A DNA stretch of 64,000 nt, from NCBI GenBank assembly GCA_964525945.1, contig CAZGKX010000003.1, positions 1 through 64,000 on the forward strand, read 5' to 3'. The position numbers were made by a program, and so were the translations under genes. Under the pieces are notes generated by a model. That model did not search any database. It was not told the origin of the DNA and was given only the letters and a program-made list of their open reading frames with translations. This document shows positions 14,839 through 23,320 of the stretch, one piece after another (within the stretch, counting starts at the first letter, position 1; each line of letters starts with the position of its first letter). This DNA is from CAZGKX01 sp964525945 (lineage in GTDB: Bacteria > Pseudomonadota > Gammaproteobacteria > Legionellales > Legionellaceae).

Positions 14839-17800
14839 ATGCTTGATAGACGCTTTTTGCAAGCCCCTAAGGGAATTCGCGCAACCATTAATGAAGCGTA
14901 TCGTGCAGATGAATTGCACAGCATGAATGCATTGATTGAACATGCCGTTCTAAATGATGATCAAACTGCCGCTACTCGCGGGTTGGCCATGCGTCTGGTG
15001 GAAAAAGTACGTTCAGAACGGAAAAAAACCACGGGTATTGATTCTTTTTTAACAGAATATGCATTATCAACGGATGAAGGCATTGCCTTGATGTGTTTGG
15101 CTGAAGCGCTGTTGCGTGTGCCTGATAATGCCACCATTGATCGTTTAATCAAAGACAAATTGGTGCCGGCGAACTGGAGTTCTCACCGCGGCCAAAGTGA
15201 TTCTTTTTTCGTAAATGCCACCACTTGGGCGTTGATGCTGACGGGAAAAATGCTTACGCCCGAAAAAGCGGAATCAGCATTGAGCAAAGCCGTGTTGACC
15301 TTCGTGAATCGAAGCAGCGAAGGAGTTGTTAGGGCGGCTGCGGATAAAGCCATGCGAATTATGAGCAAACAATTTGTAATGGGCCGTACCATCCATGAAG
15401 CCATAAGCCGGGCCAAGAAAAAAGAGGCGCAAGGGTATCGTTATTCTTACGATATGTTGGGTGAAGCAGCACTTACGCAAGCGGATGCTGAGCGTTACTT
15501 TAAAGCATACAGCCAATCCATTGAAGAAATTGGCACAAAAGCCACCACCGGTGGTGATGTGTATCGAAAGCCTGGGATTTCCATCAAGTTGTCGGCGTTG
15601 CATCCGCGTTACCAAGAATCACAATACGATGCCGTCCTTGCCGAACTCACACCAAAATTATTGAGTTTAGCGCAGCTGGCAAAAAAACATGACATTGCAA
15701 TGACGATTGATGCTGAGGAGTCGGAGCGATTGGAGTTGTCATTGGATGTGATTGAACGTGTTTTTAACAACGACAGTTTGGCGGGATGGAATGGTTTTGG
15801 CATGGCTGTCCAATCCTATCAAAAACGGGCTTGGTATCTGCTTGATTGGATAGCGGCATTGGCTAGAAGCAAAAACCGCCGAATTATGGTGCGGTTAATT
15901 AAAGGAGCGTATTGGGACAGCGAGATCAAGAAAACGCAGATGCAAGGTCTTGCTGATTATCCTGTTTTTACCCGTAAAGTTTTTACAGATGTTTCGTTTC
16001 AGGCCTGTGCTAAAAAAATATTAACCATGACCGATGCGATTTATCCACAATTTGCCACACACAATGCGTATTCCGTCGCGCTTGTTTTAAATTTGGTCGG
16101 AAATTACCGTGATTTTGAGTTTCAATGTTTGCATGGAATGGGGACGGAGCTTTATGAACACATCGTTCCCACCCATCAATTTGGTATTCCCTGCCGTATT
16201 TATGCGCCAGTGGGAAGTCATGAAGATTTATTGCCTTACCTTGTGCGTCGTTTATTAGAAAATGGCGCAAATTCGTCTTTTGTGAATCGCATTGTTGATG
16301 ACACAGCACCCGTTCATACCCTCGTTGAAGACCCGGTGAATAAAGCGCGCGATCTATTAAGTAAAATAAACCAAAATATTCCATTGCCCCAAAACATCTT
16401 TTTACCTGAGCGTAAAAATTCTATGGGCATGGATTTCACTGATCGCGCGTTTGTTGCTTCCCTTCAAGAAAAAATCAACGCTTTTGAACCTGGGCAATGG
16501 ACAGCAGCCCCGACTTTAATGGCCAAACAAACAGCACAACTGGAATGCAGCTCAGTTGTTTCCCCACAAAATCCTCATCTGGTGGTGGGGAGTGTTTATA
16601 AAGCCACCCAAGATGATTTAGTCATGGCGTTGGCCAAGGCCCAGCAAGCATTTCCAAGTTGGTCTGAAACCTCAGTGGGTGAGCGACGTGCCTGCCTGGA
16701 GCGCTTGGCCGTATTGCTGGAAGAAAACATGCCAGAATTGATCACCTTGGCGTGCCTTGAGGCCGGAAAAACCTGGTACGATGGTGTTGCCGAAGTAAGG
16801 GAAGCGATCGATTTTTGCCGTTATTATGGCGCTCAAGCGGAATTGTTAATGGCAGAACCGCGTCGATTGCAAGGGTACACGGGCGAGTTAAATGAACTAA
16901 GCTTGCATGCACGAGGTGTTGTTTTATGCATCAGTCCTTGGAATTTTCCTTTGGCTATTTTTACTGGACAAGTTGTTGCTGCACTCGCGACTGGCAATTG
17001 TGTGTTGGCAAAACCTGCTGAACAAACACCTTTGATTGCTGCTCGTGCAGTTGAACTGATGCACCAGGCAGGCATACCTTTGAATGCCGTGCAATTAGTT
17101 CCTGGCAAAGGTTCGGTCATTGGTACCGCACTGGTTGCCGATCCTCGCATAAAAGCGGTTATTTTTACAGGCTCCACCCAAACAGCAGCCACAATCTATA
17201 AAACGCTTGCCTCTCGAGGCGGGGAAATTATTCCGCTAATTGCCGAGACAGGCGGACAAAATGCCATGATTGTTGATTCGTCAGCACTGTTGGAACAAGT
17301 GACTGTGGATGTTATGACCTCGGCCTTTGGTAGCGCAGGACAACGATGTTCAGCACTGCGGGTTTTGTATGTGCAAGAGGATGTATACCCGCGTATGGTG
17401 TCTTTGTTAAAAGGGGCCATGTCGGAATTGCAAATGGGCGATCCGCGTTGGCTTGCAACGGACGTGGGGCCCGTCATTGATAATGATGCTCTAACAGGGT
17501 TAAATAATCATGTAACGGAAATGTTGAAAAAATACGAATTGATTTACCAATGCCAATTGCCGGAACATTGCAATGCGGGCTGTTTCATGCCGCCAACAGC
17601 AATTGCTATCGATCATATCCACGCCTTGGAACAAGAAGTGTTTGGTCCTGTTTTGCATGTTATTCGTTATAAAGGTAGTAAATTGGACGATGTTATTGCA
17701 CAAATCAACCACACCGGTTATGGCTTAACCCTCGGTATTCACAGCCGCATTAATCACACGGTTGAGTATATTCGCAAACACGTGCATGTTGGCAATTGTT

Positions 17801-17994
17801 ACGTGAATCGAAACATGATTGGCGCTGTGGTGGGGCTGCAACCCTTTGGTGGTGAGGGACTTTCCGGGACAGGGCCTAAAGCAGGCGGCCCTTTGTATCT
17901 GCAGCGGTTATGCCATGAGCGAACATTTACAGTGGACACCACTGCAGCCGGCGGCAACGCAAGTTTGATGTCGTTGCCCGACGAGTCCATGTAG
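14839..17994 (+). CDS. putA: Bifunctional proline dehydrogenase / P5C dehydrogenase
   Basis: PutA oxidises proline to pyrroline-5-carboxylate with FAD and then to glutamate with NAD. The first half is the proline dehydrogenase barrel (KPGISIKLSALHPRY, MTIDAEESERLELSLD, MVRLIKGAYWDSEIK, the Arg-rich end RRLLENGANSSFVNRI). The second half is the aldehyde dehydrogenase (CISPWNFPLAIFTGQ, AETGGQNAMIVDSS, GSAGQRCSALRV with the catalytic Cys near residue 837). At 1051 residues it lacks the ribbon-helix-helix domain of long PutA proteins such as that of E. coli, so it should not repress its own gene. ATG 14839 with TTGGAG upstream is preferred to the TTG four codons earlier. Confidence 0.95.
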   Translation: MLDRRFLQAPKGIRATINEAYRADELHSMNALIEHAVLNDDQTAATRGLAMRLVEKVRSERKKTTGIDSFLTEYALSTDEGIALMCLAEALLRVPDNATIDRLIKDKLVPANWSSHRGQSDSFFVNATTWALMLTGKMLTPEKAESALSKAVLTFVNRSSEGVVRAAADKAMRIMSKQFVMGRTIHEAISRAKKKEAQGYRYSYDMLGEAALTQADAERYFKAYSQSIEEIGTKATTGGDVYRKPGISIKLSALHPRYQESQYDAVLAELTPKLLSLAQLAKKHDIAMTIDAEESERLELSLDVIERVFNNDSLAGWNGFGMAVQSYQKRAWYLLDWIAALARSKNRRIMVRLIKGAYWDSEIKKTQMQGLADYPVFTRKVFTDVSFQACAKKILTMTDAIYPQFATHNAYSVALVLNLVGNYRDFEFQCLHGMGTELYEHIVPTHQFGIPCRIYAPVGSHEDLLPYLVRRLLENGANSSFVNRIVDDTAPVHTLVEDPVNKARDLLSKINQNIPLPQNIFLPERKNSMGMDFTDRAFVASLQEKINAFEPGQWTAAPTLMAKQTAQLECSSVVSPQNPHLVVGSVYKATQDDLVMALAKAQQAFPSWSETSVGERRACLERLAVLLEENMPELITLACLEAGKTWYDGVAEVREAIDFCRYYGAQAELLMAEPRRLQGYTGELNELSLHARGVVLCISPWNFPLAIFTGQVVAALATGNCVLAKPAEQTPLIAARAVELMHQAGIPLNAVQLVPGKGSVIGTALVADPRIKAVIFTGSTQTAATIYKTLASRGGEIIPLIAETGGQNAMIVDSSALLEQVTVDVMTSAFGSAGQRCSALRVLYVQEDVYPRMVSLLKGAMSELQMGDPRWLATDVGPVIDNDALTGLNNHVTEMLKKYELIYQCQLPEHCNAGCFMPPTAIAIDHIHALEQEVFGPVLHVIRYKGSKLDDVIAQINHTGYGLTLGIHSRINHTVEYIRKHVHVGNCYVNRNMIGAVVGLQPFGGEGLSGTGPKAGGPLYLQRLCHERTFTVDTTAAGGNASLMSLPDESM

Positions 17995-18017
17995 CGTTTC
18001 AAAAAGAATGAGGTAAC

Positions 18018-18043
18018 CTTGCGCTTATCATCGTTAGCGCAAG
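18018..18043 (+). terminator. Hairpin after putA
   Basis: CTTGCGCT (18018-18025) pairs perfectly with AGCGCAAG (18036-18043) around TATCATCGTT, 23 bases after the putA stop. There is no T-run, so intrinsic termination would be weak. Confidence 0.4.
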
Positions 18044-18165
18044 TCCATCTTGGTGACAGCGGAGAGCCCTTCTTGGCCAATTTTTATGCCTACAAGTTAT
18101 AAAAACATACATTATTGCTCATAAACACGCGATTTTGATTTTCAAAAACCCTTTGTGTTTAAAAC

Positions 18166-18194
18166 TTGATCATAGGGTGCTGTTCTGATATTAT
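18166..18194 (+). promoter_or_regulatory. Promoter of the endoglucanase gene
   Basis: -35 TTGATC (18166-18171), a 17-base spacer and -10 TATTAT (18189-18194) lie 28 bases before the ATG of the GH5 gene. Confidence 0.55.
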
Positions 18195-18222
18195 TCATGA
18201 CCTGTATCCCACGGGGTAAATT

Positions 18223-19743
18223 ATGAATAAACTGCTTGCTTTGATTTTTTTTCTACCCAGCCTAAGCCATGGTGCACAATTGACGAACAACATCCAAGGT
18301 GTTGGCCTTAATGGCGCCGTTAAACCTTTCCTGTGTGTTCAAAATGGTTCAGGACAGGTCACCTTAAAACTTGCCCCTGGTGAATCAGGCGATGCGAATC
18401 AAGCCGCTGGTAATCCATACTATGTAGGTGCAACGGTTCGTTTTGGTGGTTGCGGTTATGACAACAGTTATTTAGGCTACTTAGGATTTAATTTGAGCAG
18501 TTCGGGGAATAATTCCATCAGCAGTTATTCACCTCCAGAGGGTGTTCACGTTGTGTATACAAATCGTAGCATTGATAGCTCGGGCAAGGTGAGTGGTAAT
18601 ATCACCTACACCCCAATCGATGCTAACTTCTCGATGACGCCAGCCCGAGCTGGCAATAACTGGTTGTTTGCCGGCGTTAACTTATCCGGCTTAGAATTCA
18701 GTAAAATGATTGATCCAGTGGTCATTCCAAATTTATCTTTAGCGGATAGCAATTCCACCGCGTCTGATTTAAAAGACACCCAAACGTTTATCGATGGTGG
18801 CATGAACGCGGTTCGTGTCCCCGTTAGCTGGGGTTATTTGCAATTAGAAGGCCCTGGGGTTGGCACTTTGAACAGAGCTTATTACGACAGTTATGTTAAA
18901 CCCCTTTTGCAAACGTTAACCCACGCAAAAGTCTACACCATTGTGGATTTGCATGCGTACATGCGTTACTCGAAATTTGGGGAACAATATTCGGGTTGTA
19001 GCGGCTACGGACCTTGTCCCGATGGCCAATTGATCACGGATGAAAAAGCTTACCAATCGGTATGGGGGCAGTTGTTTGACCAAATGAAAAATGATCCTTT
19101 GATCGATAAAAATTACCTGATGTTGGATTTAATGAATGAGCCCGTGGGCGTGCCCGATGACAAGGTGTTCACCATACAAACATCACTGATCAAATTGTTG
19201 CGTAATAAACAATTTGCCGGGTATATTTTGGTGGAAGGCAATAATTGGTCGGGATTGCATTCCTGGGCAACGGATCAATGGACGGGTGGAGATGGACAAA
19301 CATATACCAATGCCACGCTGTTTAGCCGCGATAATTTTGTAAATGCAGGGGTGACTGATTTGTCCAAAATTGTTATAAATGTTCACCAATACCTTGATAG
19401 TGATTACAGTGGTACGCACGATGATTGCCAGCAAGACTTAACCACCACAGGCGCCAATGGCTTTAATCTGGATGCATTTACCGATTATTTGATGCAGAAT
19501 CAACTGCAAGCAATGGTCACCGAATTTGGTACGGGTCGAAATGCCAGCAGTTGCCGCGAGCCGCTCAACCAATTTATGTCGTATTTAAAATACAATTCTT
19601 CGGCTATACGCGGAAAAACATCCAAAGCGTATGGGTTTCTGGGATGGACAATTTGGGCCACGGGGCATGGTTGGGGTGACTACAACTTGCGCGTCCGTCC
19701 GGCTTCCTATCAGACCAATGTTTTAAATGGATTTATGAAATAG
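18223..19743 (+). CDS. Secreted GH5-family endoglucanase (cellulase)
   Basis: A 506-residue protein with a signal peptide (MNKLLALIFFLPSLSHG), a beta-rich N-terminal region of about 150 residues that may be a carbohydrate-binding module, and a GH5 barrel. The barrel has GGMNAVRVPVSWGYL, TIVDLHAY, the acid/base LMLDLMNEPVG (E306), VHQYLDSD and the nucleophile AMVTEFGTG (E434), in the correct order. It would cut beta-1,4-glucans outside the cell. Legionella species export related cellulases by type II secretion and meet cellulose in amoebal hosts and cysts; that role is inferred here. Confidence 0.9.
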   Translation: MNKLLALIFFLPSLSHGAQLTNNIQGVGLNGAVKPFLCVQNGSGQVTLKLAPGESGDANQAAGNPYYVGATVRFGGCGYDNSYLGYLGFNLSSSGNNSISSYSPPEGVHVVYTNRSIDSSGKVSGNITYTPIDANFSMTPARAGNNWLFAGVNLSGLEFSKMIDPVVIPNLSLADSNSTASDLKDTQTFIDGGMNAVRVPVSWGYLQLEGPGVGTLNRAYYDSYVKPLLQTLTHAKVYTIVDLHAYMRYSKFGEQYSGCSGYGPCPDGQLITDEKAYQSVWGQLFDQMKNDPLIDKNYLMLDLMNEPVGVPDDKVFTIQTSLIKLLRNKQFAGYILVEGNNWSGLHSWATDQWTGGDGQTYTNATLFSRDNFVNAGVTDLSKIVINVHQYLDSDYSGTHDDCQQDLTTTGANGFNLDAFTDYLMQNQLQAMVTEFGTGRNASSCREPLNQFMSYLKYNSSAIRGKTSKAYGFLGWTIWATGHGWGDYNLRVRPASYQTNVLNGFMK

Positions 19744-19778
19744 TCACTGATAAAAAATGATCAACTAGGAAATAAATC

Positions 19779-21716
19779 ATGGCAAATGACATGTACACTG
19801 CGAACAACACTAAAATTGATTTGACACAAGACGAAGAAACCATTGCCCGCCTTCTATGGGAGGAGGGTTTTCGTAGCGTGTATGATTATAATCAATTTAT
19901 TCAACAAGCTCCCATTCAACATATAGGTCATCAAATTTCGCATGATTTGATGCGAGCCAATTTGGTGACTTGTGGTTTTAGCCTGGATTACGATGATTAT
20001 AACCAAGATTTATTGCCAACGGCCATTGACTACCACACCTTGGTTCAAAAAAACCAAACATTGGTTAAGATGATCGCCGATTGGCGTGGTTTTATGCAGC
20101 AAATCAGTGATTATAGACAACGTCCAGCATTGCGGGTGGCAAAACCTACTCAGGCTACCCATAAATTGGATTTAAGAACCAACCAAATCATTCCATACCA
20201 GCATAAACGACGTCAAAAAACAGTGTTTACTCATACCAAAAAACAATCGACCTCTGCTTTATCAAAACATTTGCACACCCGTTTATTTACGGACGGTGTT
20301 GGCTTGTTGTTTGACGAAAATAAATGCGATGTCCGTGCCATGTTTAGGCAAAATGCCGCAACTGTGGGTCGAGAATGGGTGGGAAGTTATTGGTCGGTGC
20401 GGTCTTATCAAAACAACGTAGGCAGCAATTTAATGACGGATCGCCAGGCTTTTAGAGACCATGTTGATCAGGCGCCTGGTTTATTTTCCGTCAACAATGA
20501 AGTGTTAGCAAAATTGTCCAGGGAATCCATTCTAGGTGTTTTTATTTCAGGTGATAGCTCAACCAATAGAACCGAGGCCAGACAACGTCAACAAGAATTA
20601 AAGGCCAAGCTCAATATCGATTGCCCCATTTTTATTTATGATGCTGCCGCAAAGAGTTTACGTATCTATACGTTACGCGATCAACAAAACGATACAAATC
20701 AAAACAAAGTGGATTTCGCCACAGAGAATAATAAACTACTGGTTCCGCTTGTCGCTGCTATAAACGCTGGTGATGCAACAACATTGCAAGATATTTTGAC
20801 CAAGACTCCGCGCCTAATTCGACGGCTTGATCAAGATAAATTACTGATCGCTGCGGCAAAAAAAGCCTATTCCCCGGTGATCGATACATTGCTAAATCAC
20901 GGTTGCAAGGTCGATCAAGAAGATAAAAACAAACAAACTGCACTTATTATGGCCAGTAGATATGGGGATGTTGGTATTGTCACTCGTTTAATAGCAAGTG
21001 GTGCGTCACTTGATCATAGTGATTGTAATCATGAAACAGCAGTGATGCATGCTGTGCGCTACAACAATAAAGATGTGGTGCAGGTGTTGTTGGACAGTAA
21101 GGCTGATTTAACGTTGGAAAACAACAAGGGTCGCACGGTTTTTGATATCGCTATTCAGAACAATAACATGGATATGTTGCAAACGTTGTTGTTGCATGCA
21201 GCAGGTATTGAGGACGATGAAGAATTGCTCAACACCCGCAGTGCTGCCCAAATAAAAAGCATCTTCACTCGACTCATGGATGACGATCATGTGGATGCTG
21301 TTATGGCTTTTTTATTATTGGAAGTGGCCAATTTAATGCATTCTTTTCAACCCACCAACCCACTTCATGCCCAAGCTATTGTAGCAGCAACCACCTTGCA
21401 TGCGTCTTTAAAAGATGCCTTCGATATTTATCGAAAGGCGGGCAGTCAACCCGACGACAGGGACGAGCTATATGAAACATGGAACAATGCGTTCGACACG
21501 GCCAAAAAATCGGAATTGGCCAACCATCGGCACTGGGCAAAAAATGTTTTTACCCATCTCAGCTTATTTCTGTTAACGGTTGGCGTTGGTTATTTAGCGG
21601 TCGGCATGGCAACACTTTACCAAACAAGTGGCCAACGGTTTTTCTTCCAAACCAATACCCGCTCGACCAACAAATTGTTAGAGTTGGAATCCCTAAGACA
21701 TGCCTTGTTGGTATAG
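19779..21716 (+). CDS. Ankyrin-repeat protein, candidate type IV effector
   Basis: A 645-residue protein with no signal peptide. Residues about 320-475 are ankyrin-like repeats (KNKQTALIMASRYGDVGIVTRLI, then NHETAVMHAVRYNNKDVVQVLL, then a third, degenerate). A single strong membrane segment lies near 593-612 (HLSLFLLTVGVGYLAVGMA). The N-terminal 300 residues are unrecognised. Ankyrin repeats plus a membrane anchor in a cytoplasmically made protein is a common design of Dot/Icm effectors. It follows the endoglucanase by 35 bases with its own AGGA site. Secretion is a hypothesis. Confidence 0.75.
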   Translation: MANDMYTANNTKIDLTQDEETIARLLWEEGFRSVYDYNQFIQQAPIQHIGHQISHDLMRANLVTCGFSLDYDDYNQDLLPTAIDYHTLVQKNQTLVKMIADWRGFMQQISDYRQRPALRVAKPTQATHKLDLRTNQIIPYQHKRRQKTVFTHTKKQSTSALSKHLHTRLFTDGVGLLFDENKCDVRAMFRQNAATVGREWVGSYWSVRSYQNNVGSNLMTDRQAFRDHVDQAPGLFSVNNEVLAKLSRESILGVFISGDSSTNRTEARQRQQELKAKLNIDCPIFIYDAAAKSLRIYTLRDQQNDTNQNKVDFATENNKLLVPLVAAINAGDATTLQDILTKTPRLIRRLDQDKLLIAAAKKAYSPVIDTLLNHGCKVDQEDKNKQTALIMASRYGDVGIVTRLIASGASLDHSDCNHETAVMHAVRYNNKDVVQVLLDSKADLTLENNKGRTVFDIAIQNNNMDMLQTLLLHAAGIEDDEELLNTRSAAQIKSIFTRLMDDDHVDAVMAFLLLEVANLMHSFQPTNPLHAQAIVAATTLHASLKDAFDIYRKAGSQPDDRDELYETWNNAFDTAKKSELANHRHWAKNVFTHLSLFLLTVGVGYLAVGMATLYQTSGQRFFFQTNTRSTNKLLELESLRHALLV

Positions 21717-21722
21717 GACGAA

Positions 21723-23108
21723 TTACAAGGCCACGCGTTCGTTGCGCTTGGCCATGTACCACGGCAATACCACGAAAAGAACCAGGGCGCCTACAAGGCA
21801 AGCTTCAAAAAAAACGACATTATCAATCGGAATTTGCGTGGGTGGAATAAAGCCAAGCAGGATTGTGGCCACACAACATAACAACCCTGTTCCAGCAACC
21901 AACCATATGCCAAGTGATCCACCGGGGATTTTATAAGCCCGCGGTTTTTCTGGCTGACTGTAGCGTAATTTAATTGCAGCTGAAAACATAAAAACATACA
22001 CCAACAAGGCCAACTGCCCGCACATATCGCTCAAGATCCAATAAGCTGCGTTGATGGTATCCACCAGAATAAACACTGAGCTTAATAACGTAAAAATAAC
22101 GGCTTGAACAATTAAAATAAACGTGGGGGCTCCAAATCGATTGACATAAGCAAAGGGTTTTGGGAGACAGCCATCCCGTGCTGACACCAACAGTCCTTTG
22201 GTGGGTCCGATGATCCAGGCTGAAACTCCACTTAAACCCCCAATAATAATGCAAGCCGCTGTAAGAGGTGTCATCCATGGCATGTGGTAAGCATTAAAAA
22301 AAACAGCGTAAGCATCAATTAATCCAGACACCACACTGAGCGTATCGGCGGGTATCACGATAACGATGGCCAAGGATCCAAGCACGAGCGTGGAGAAAAT
22401 AATAATGGTTGAATACAAAAGTGCTTTGGGGTAATCACGCTGAGGATTTTTTACTTCCTCAGCATGCACGGCGGACATTTCCATGCCGAGTAAACCGAAC
22501 AACACGGATAAAAACAATGATAAATTACCCAATGAACTAAAATCAGGCAACAAAGAGCTAGCAGGGTTTATTTGAAGCGGGCGGCCTTGGAATAACCACA
22601 CGACCCCCAATATGGCTACCCCTATCATCGGCAACAAGGTACCACACAGCGCGCCGATCGTACTGACGATACTGGAAATTTTCATCCCAAAACAATTTAA
22701 TAAAGTAAATATCCAAAAGAGAGAAATAATGGTTGTTAGCAAAAATAATTTATTGTTTGCCAAAGCCGGGGCAAACAGGTAAGCAAGGGTTGCTGCAATA
22801 AAGGCTAAAATGGTTGGATACCAAACGACATTATAAATCCATTGCAACCAAATGGTGATGAAAGCAGCACGTCGTCCAAAAGCTTCTCGAACCCAAACAT
22901 AAATGCCCCCGGTGTTAGGGTAGGCTGTAGCTAATTCAGCCGCAACCAGCGCTACTGGAATAAAAAAGATAAACGCGGCAAGCAGGTAATACGAAACCAA
23001 ACTGAGGCCTAACTTTGCTGTGATGGGCAAGGTTCTTAAACTATCGACCGCGATAACATTGATCATGACCAGTGAAAATACACTTAAGACTCGTTTGGAT
23101 GTATGCAC
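21723..23108 (-). CDS. APC-family amino acid permease
   Basis: A 461-residue inner-membrane transporter with about 12 hydrophobic helices. The first helix region holds MINVIAVDSLRTLP and the second FIFFIPVALVAAELATAYPNTGGIYVWVREAFG, the usual APC-superfamily signature (similar to glutamate/GABA or YbaT-type carriers). The start is GTG 23108, supported by AAGGA seven bases upstream. It is convergent with the ankyrin gene, with six bases between the stops. The substrate cannot be set from sequence. Confidence 0.88.
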   Translation of the reverse strand: MHTSKRVLSVFSLVMINVIAVDSLRTLPITAKLGLSLVSYYLLAAFIFFIPVALVAAELATAYPNTGGIYVWVREAFGRRAAFITIWLQWIYNVVWYPTILAFIAATLAYLFAPALANNKLFLLTTIISLFWIFTLLNCFGMKISSIVSTIGALCGTLLPMIGVAILGVVWLFQGRPLQINPASSLLPDFSSLGNLSLFLSVLFGLLGMEMSAVHAEEVKNPQRDYPKALLYSTIIIFSTLVLGSLAIVIVIPADTLSVVSGLIDAYAVFFNAYHMPWMTPLTAACIIIGGLSGVSAWIIGPTKGLLVSARDGCLPKPFAYVNRFGAPTFILIVQAVIFTLLSSVFILVDTINAAYWILSDMCGQLALLVYVFMFSAAIKLRYSQPEKPRAYKIPGGSLGIWLVAGTGLLCCVATILLGFIPPTQIPIDNVVFFEACLVGALVLFVVLPWYMAKRNERVAL

Positions 23109-23164
23109 GTCAAATCCTTAAAGATGAATAGCAAGCCAAAACTCCAAGCATGCAAGGTAGGTTT

Positions 23165-23310
23165 GGCCCCTGCATGACCATCCCCTTCCATTAGCTTTAA
23201 GTTTTGCTTGACACTCACATCCTATGTCCTGCGGACAAGCCGTGGTACGTAGACATCTTATTGAGTCAAGTAAAACTTAAGACCAATTGGAAGACCATGC
23301 CTGCGGGGGC
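23165..23310. repeat. Long imperfect palindrome (MITE-like)
   Basis: Two arms of about 50 bp face each other. The best-matched parts are TTAAGTTTTGCTTGAC (23197-23212) against GTCAAGTAAAACTTAA (23265-23280). Further out, CTTCCA (23185-23190) faces TGGAAG, and GGCCCCTGCATGACCA (23165-23180) faces a diverged counterpart ending GGGGGC (23310). It fills the gap between the permease start and the aconitase end and has no coding content. Confidence 0.55.
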
Positions 23311-23320
23311 ATCCCTCACA

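Noticed and set aside
21479..21850. 123-codon plus-strand frame at the ankyrin-permease junction
   Set aside because: It lies in another frame of the ankyrin gene and antisense to the permease; composition is not protein-like.
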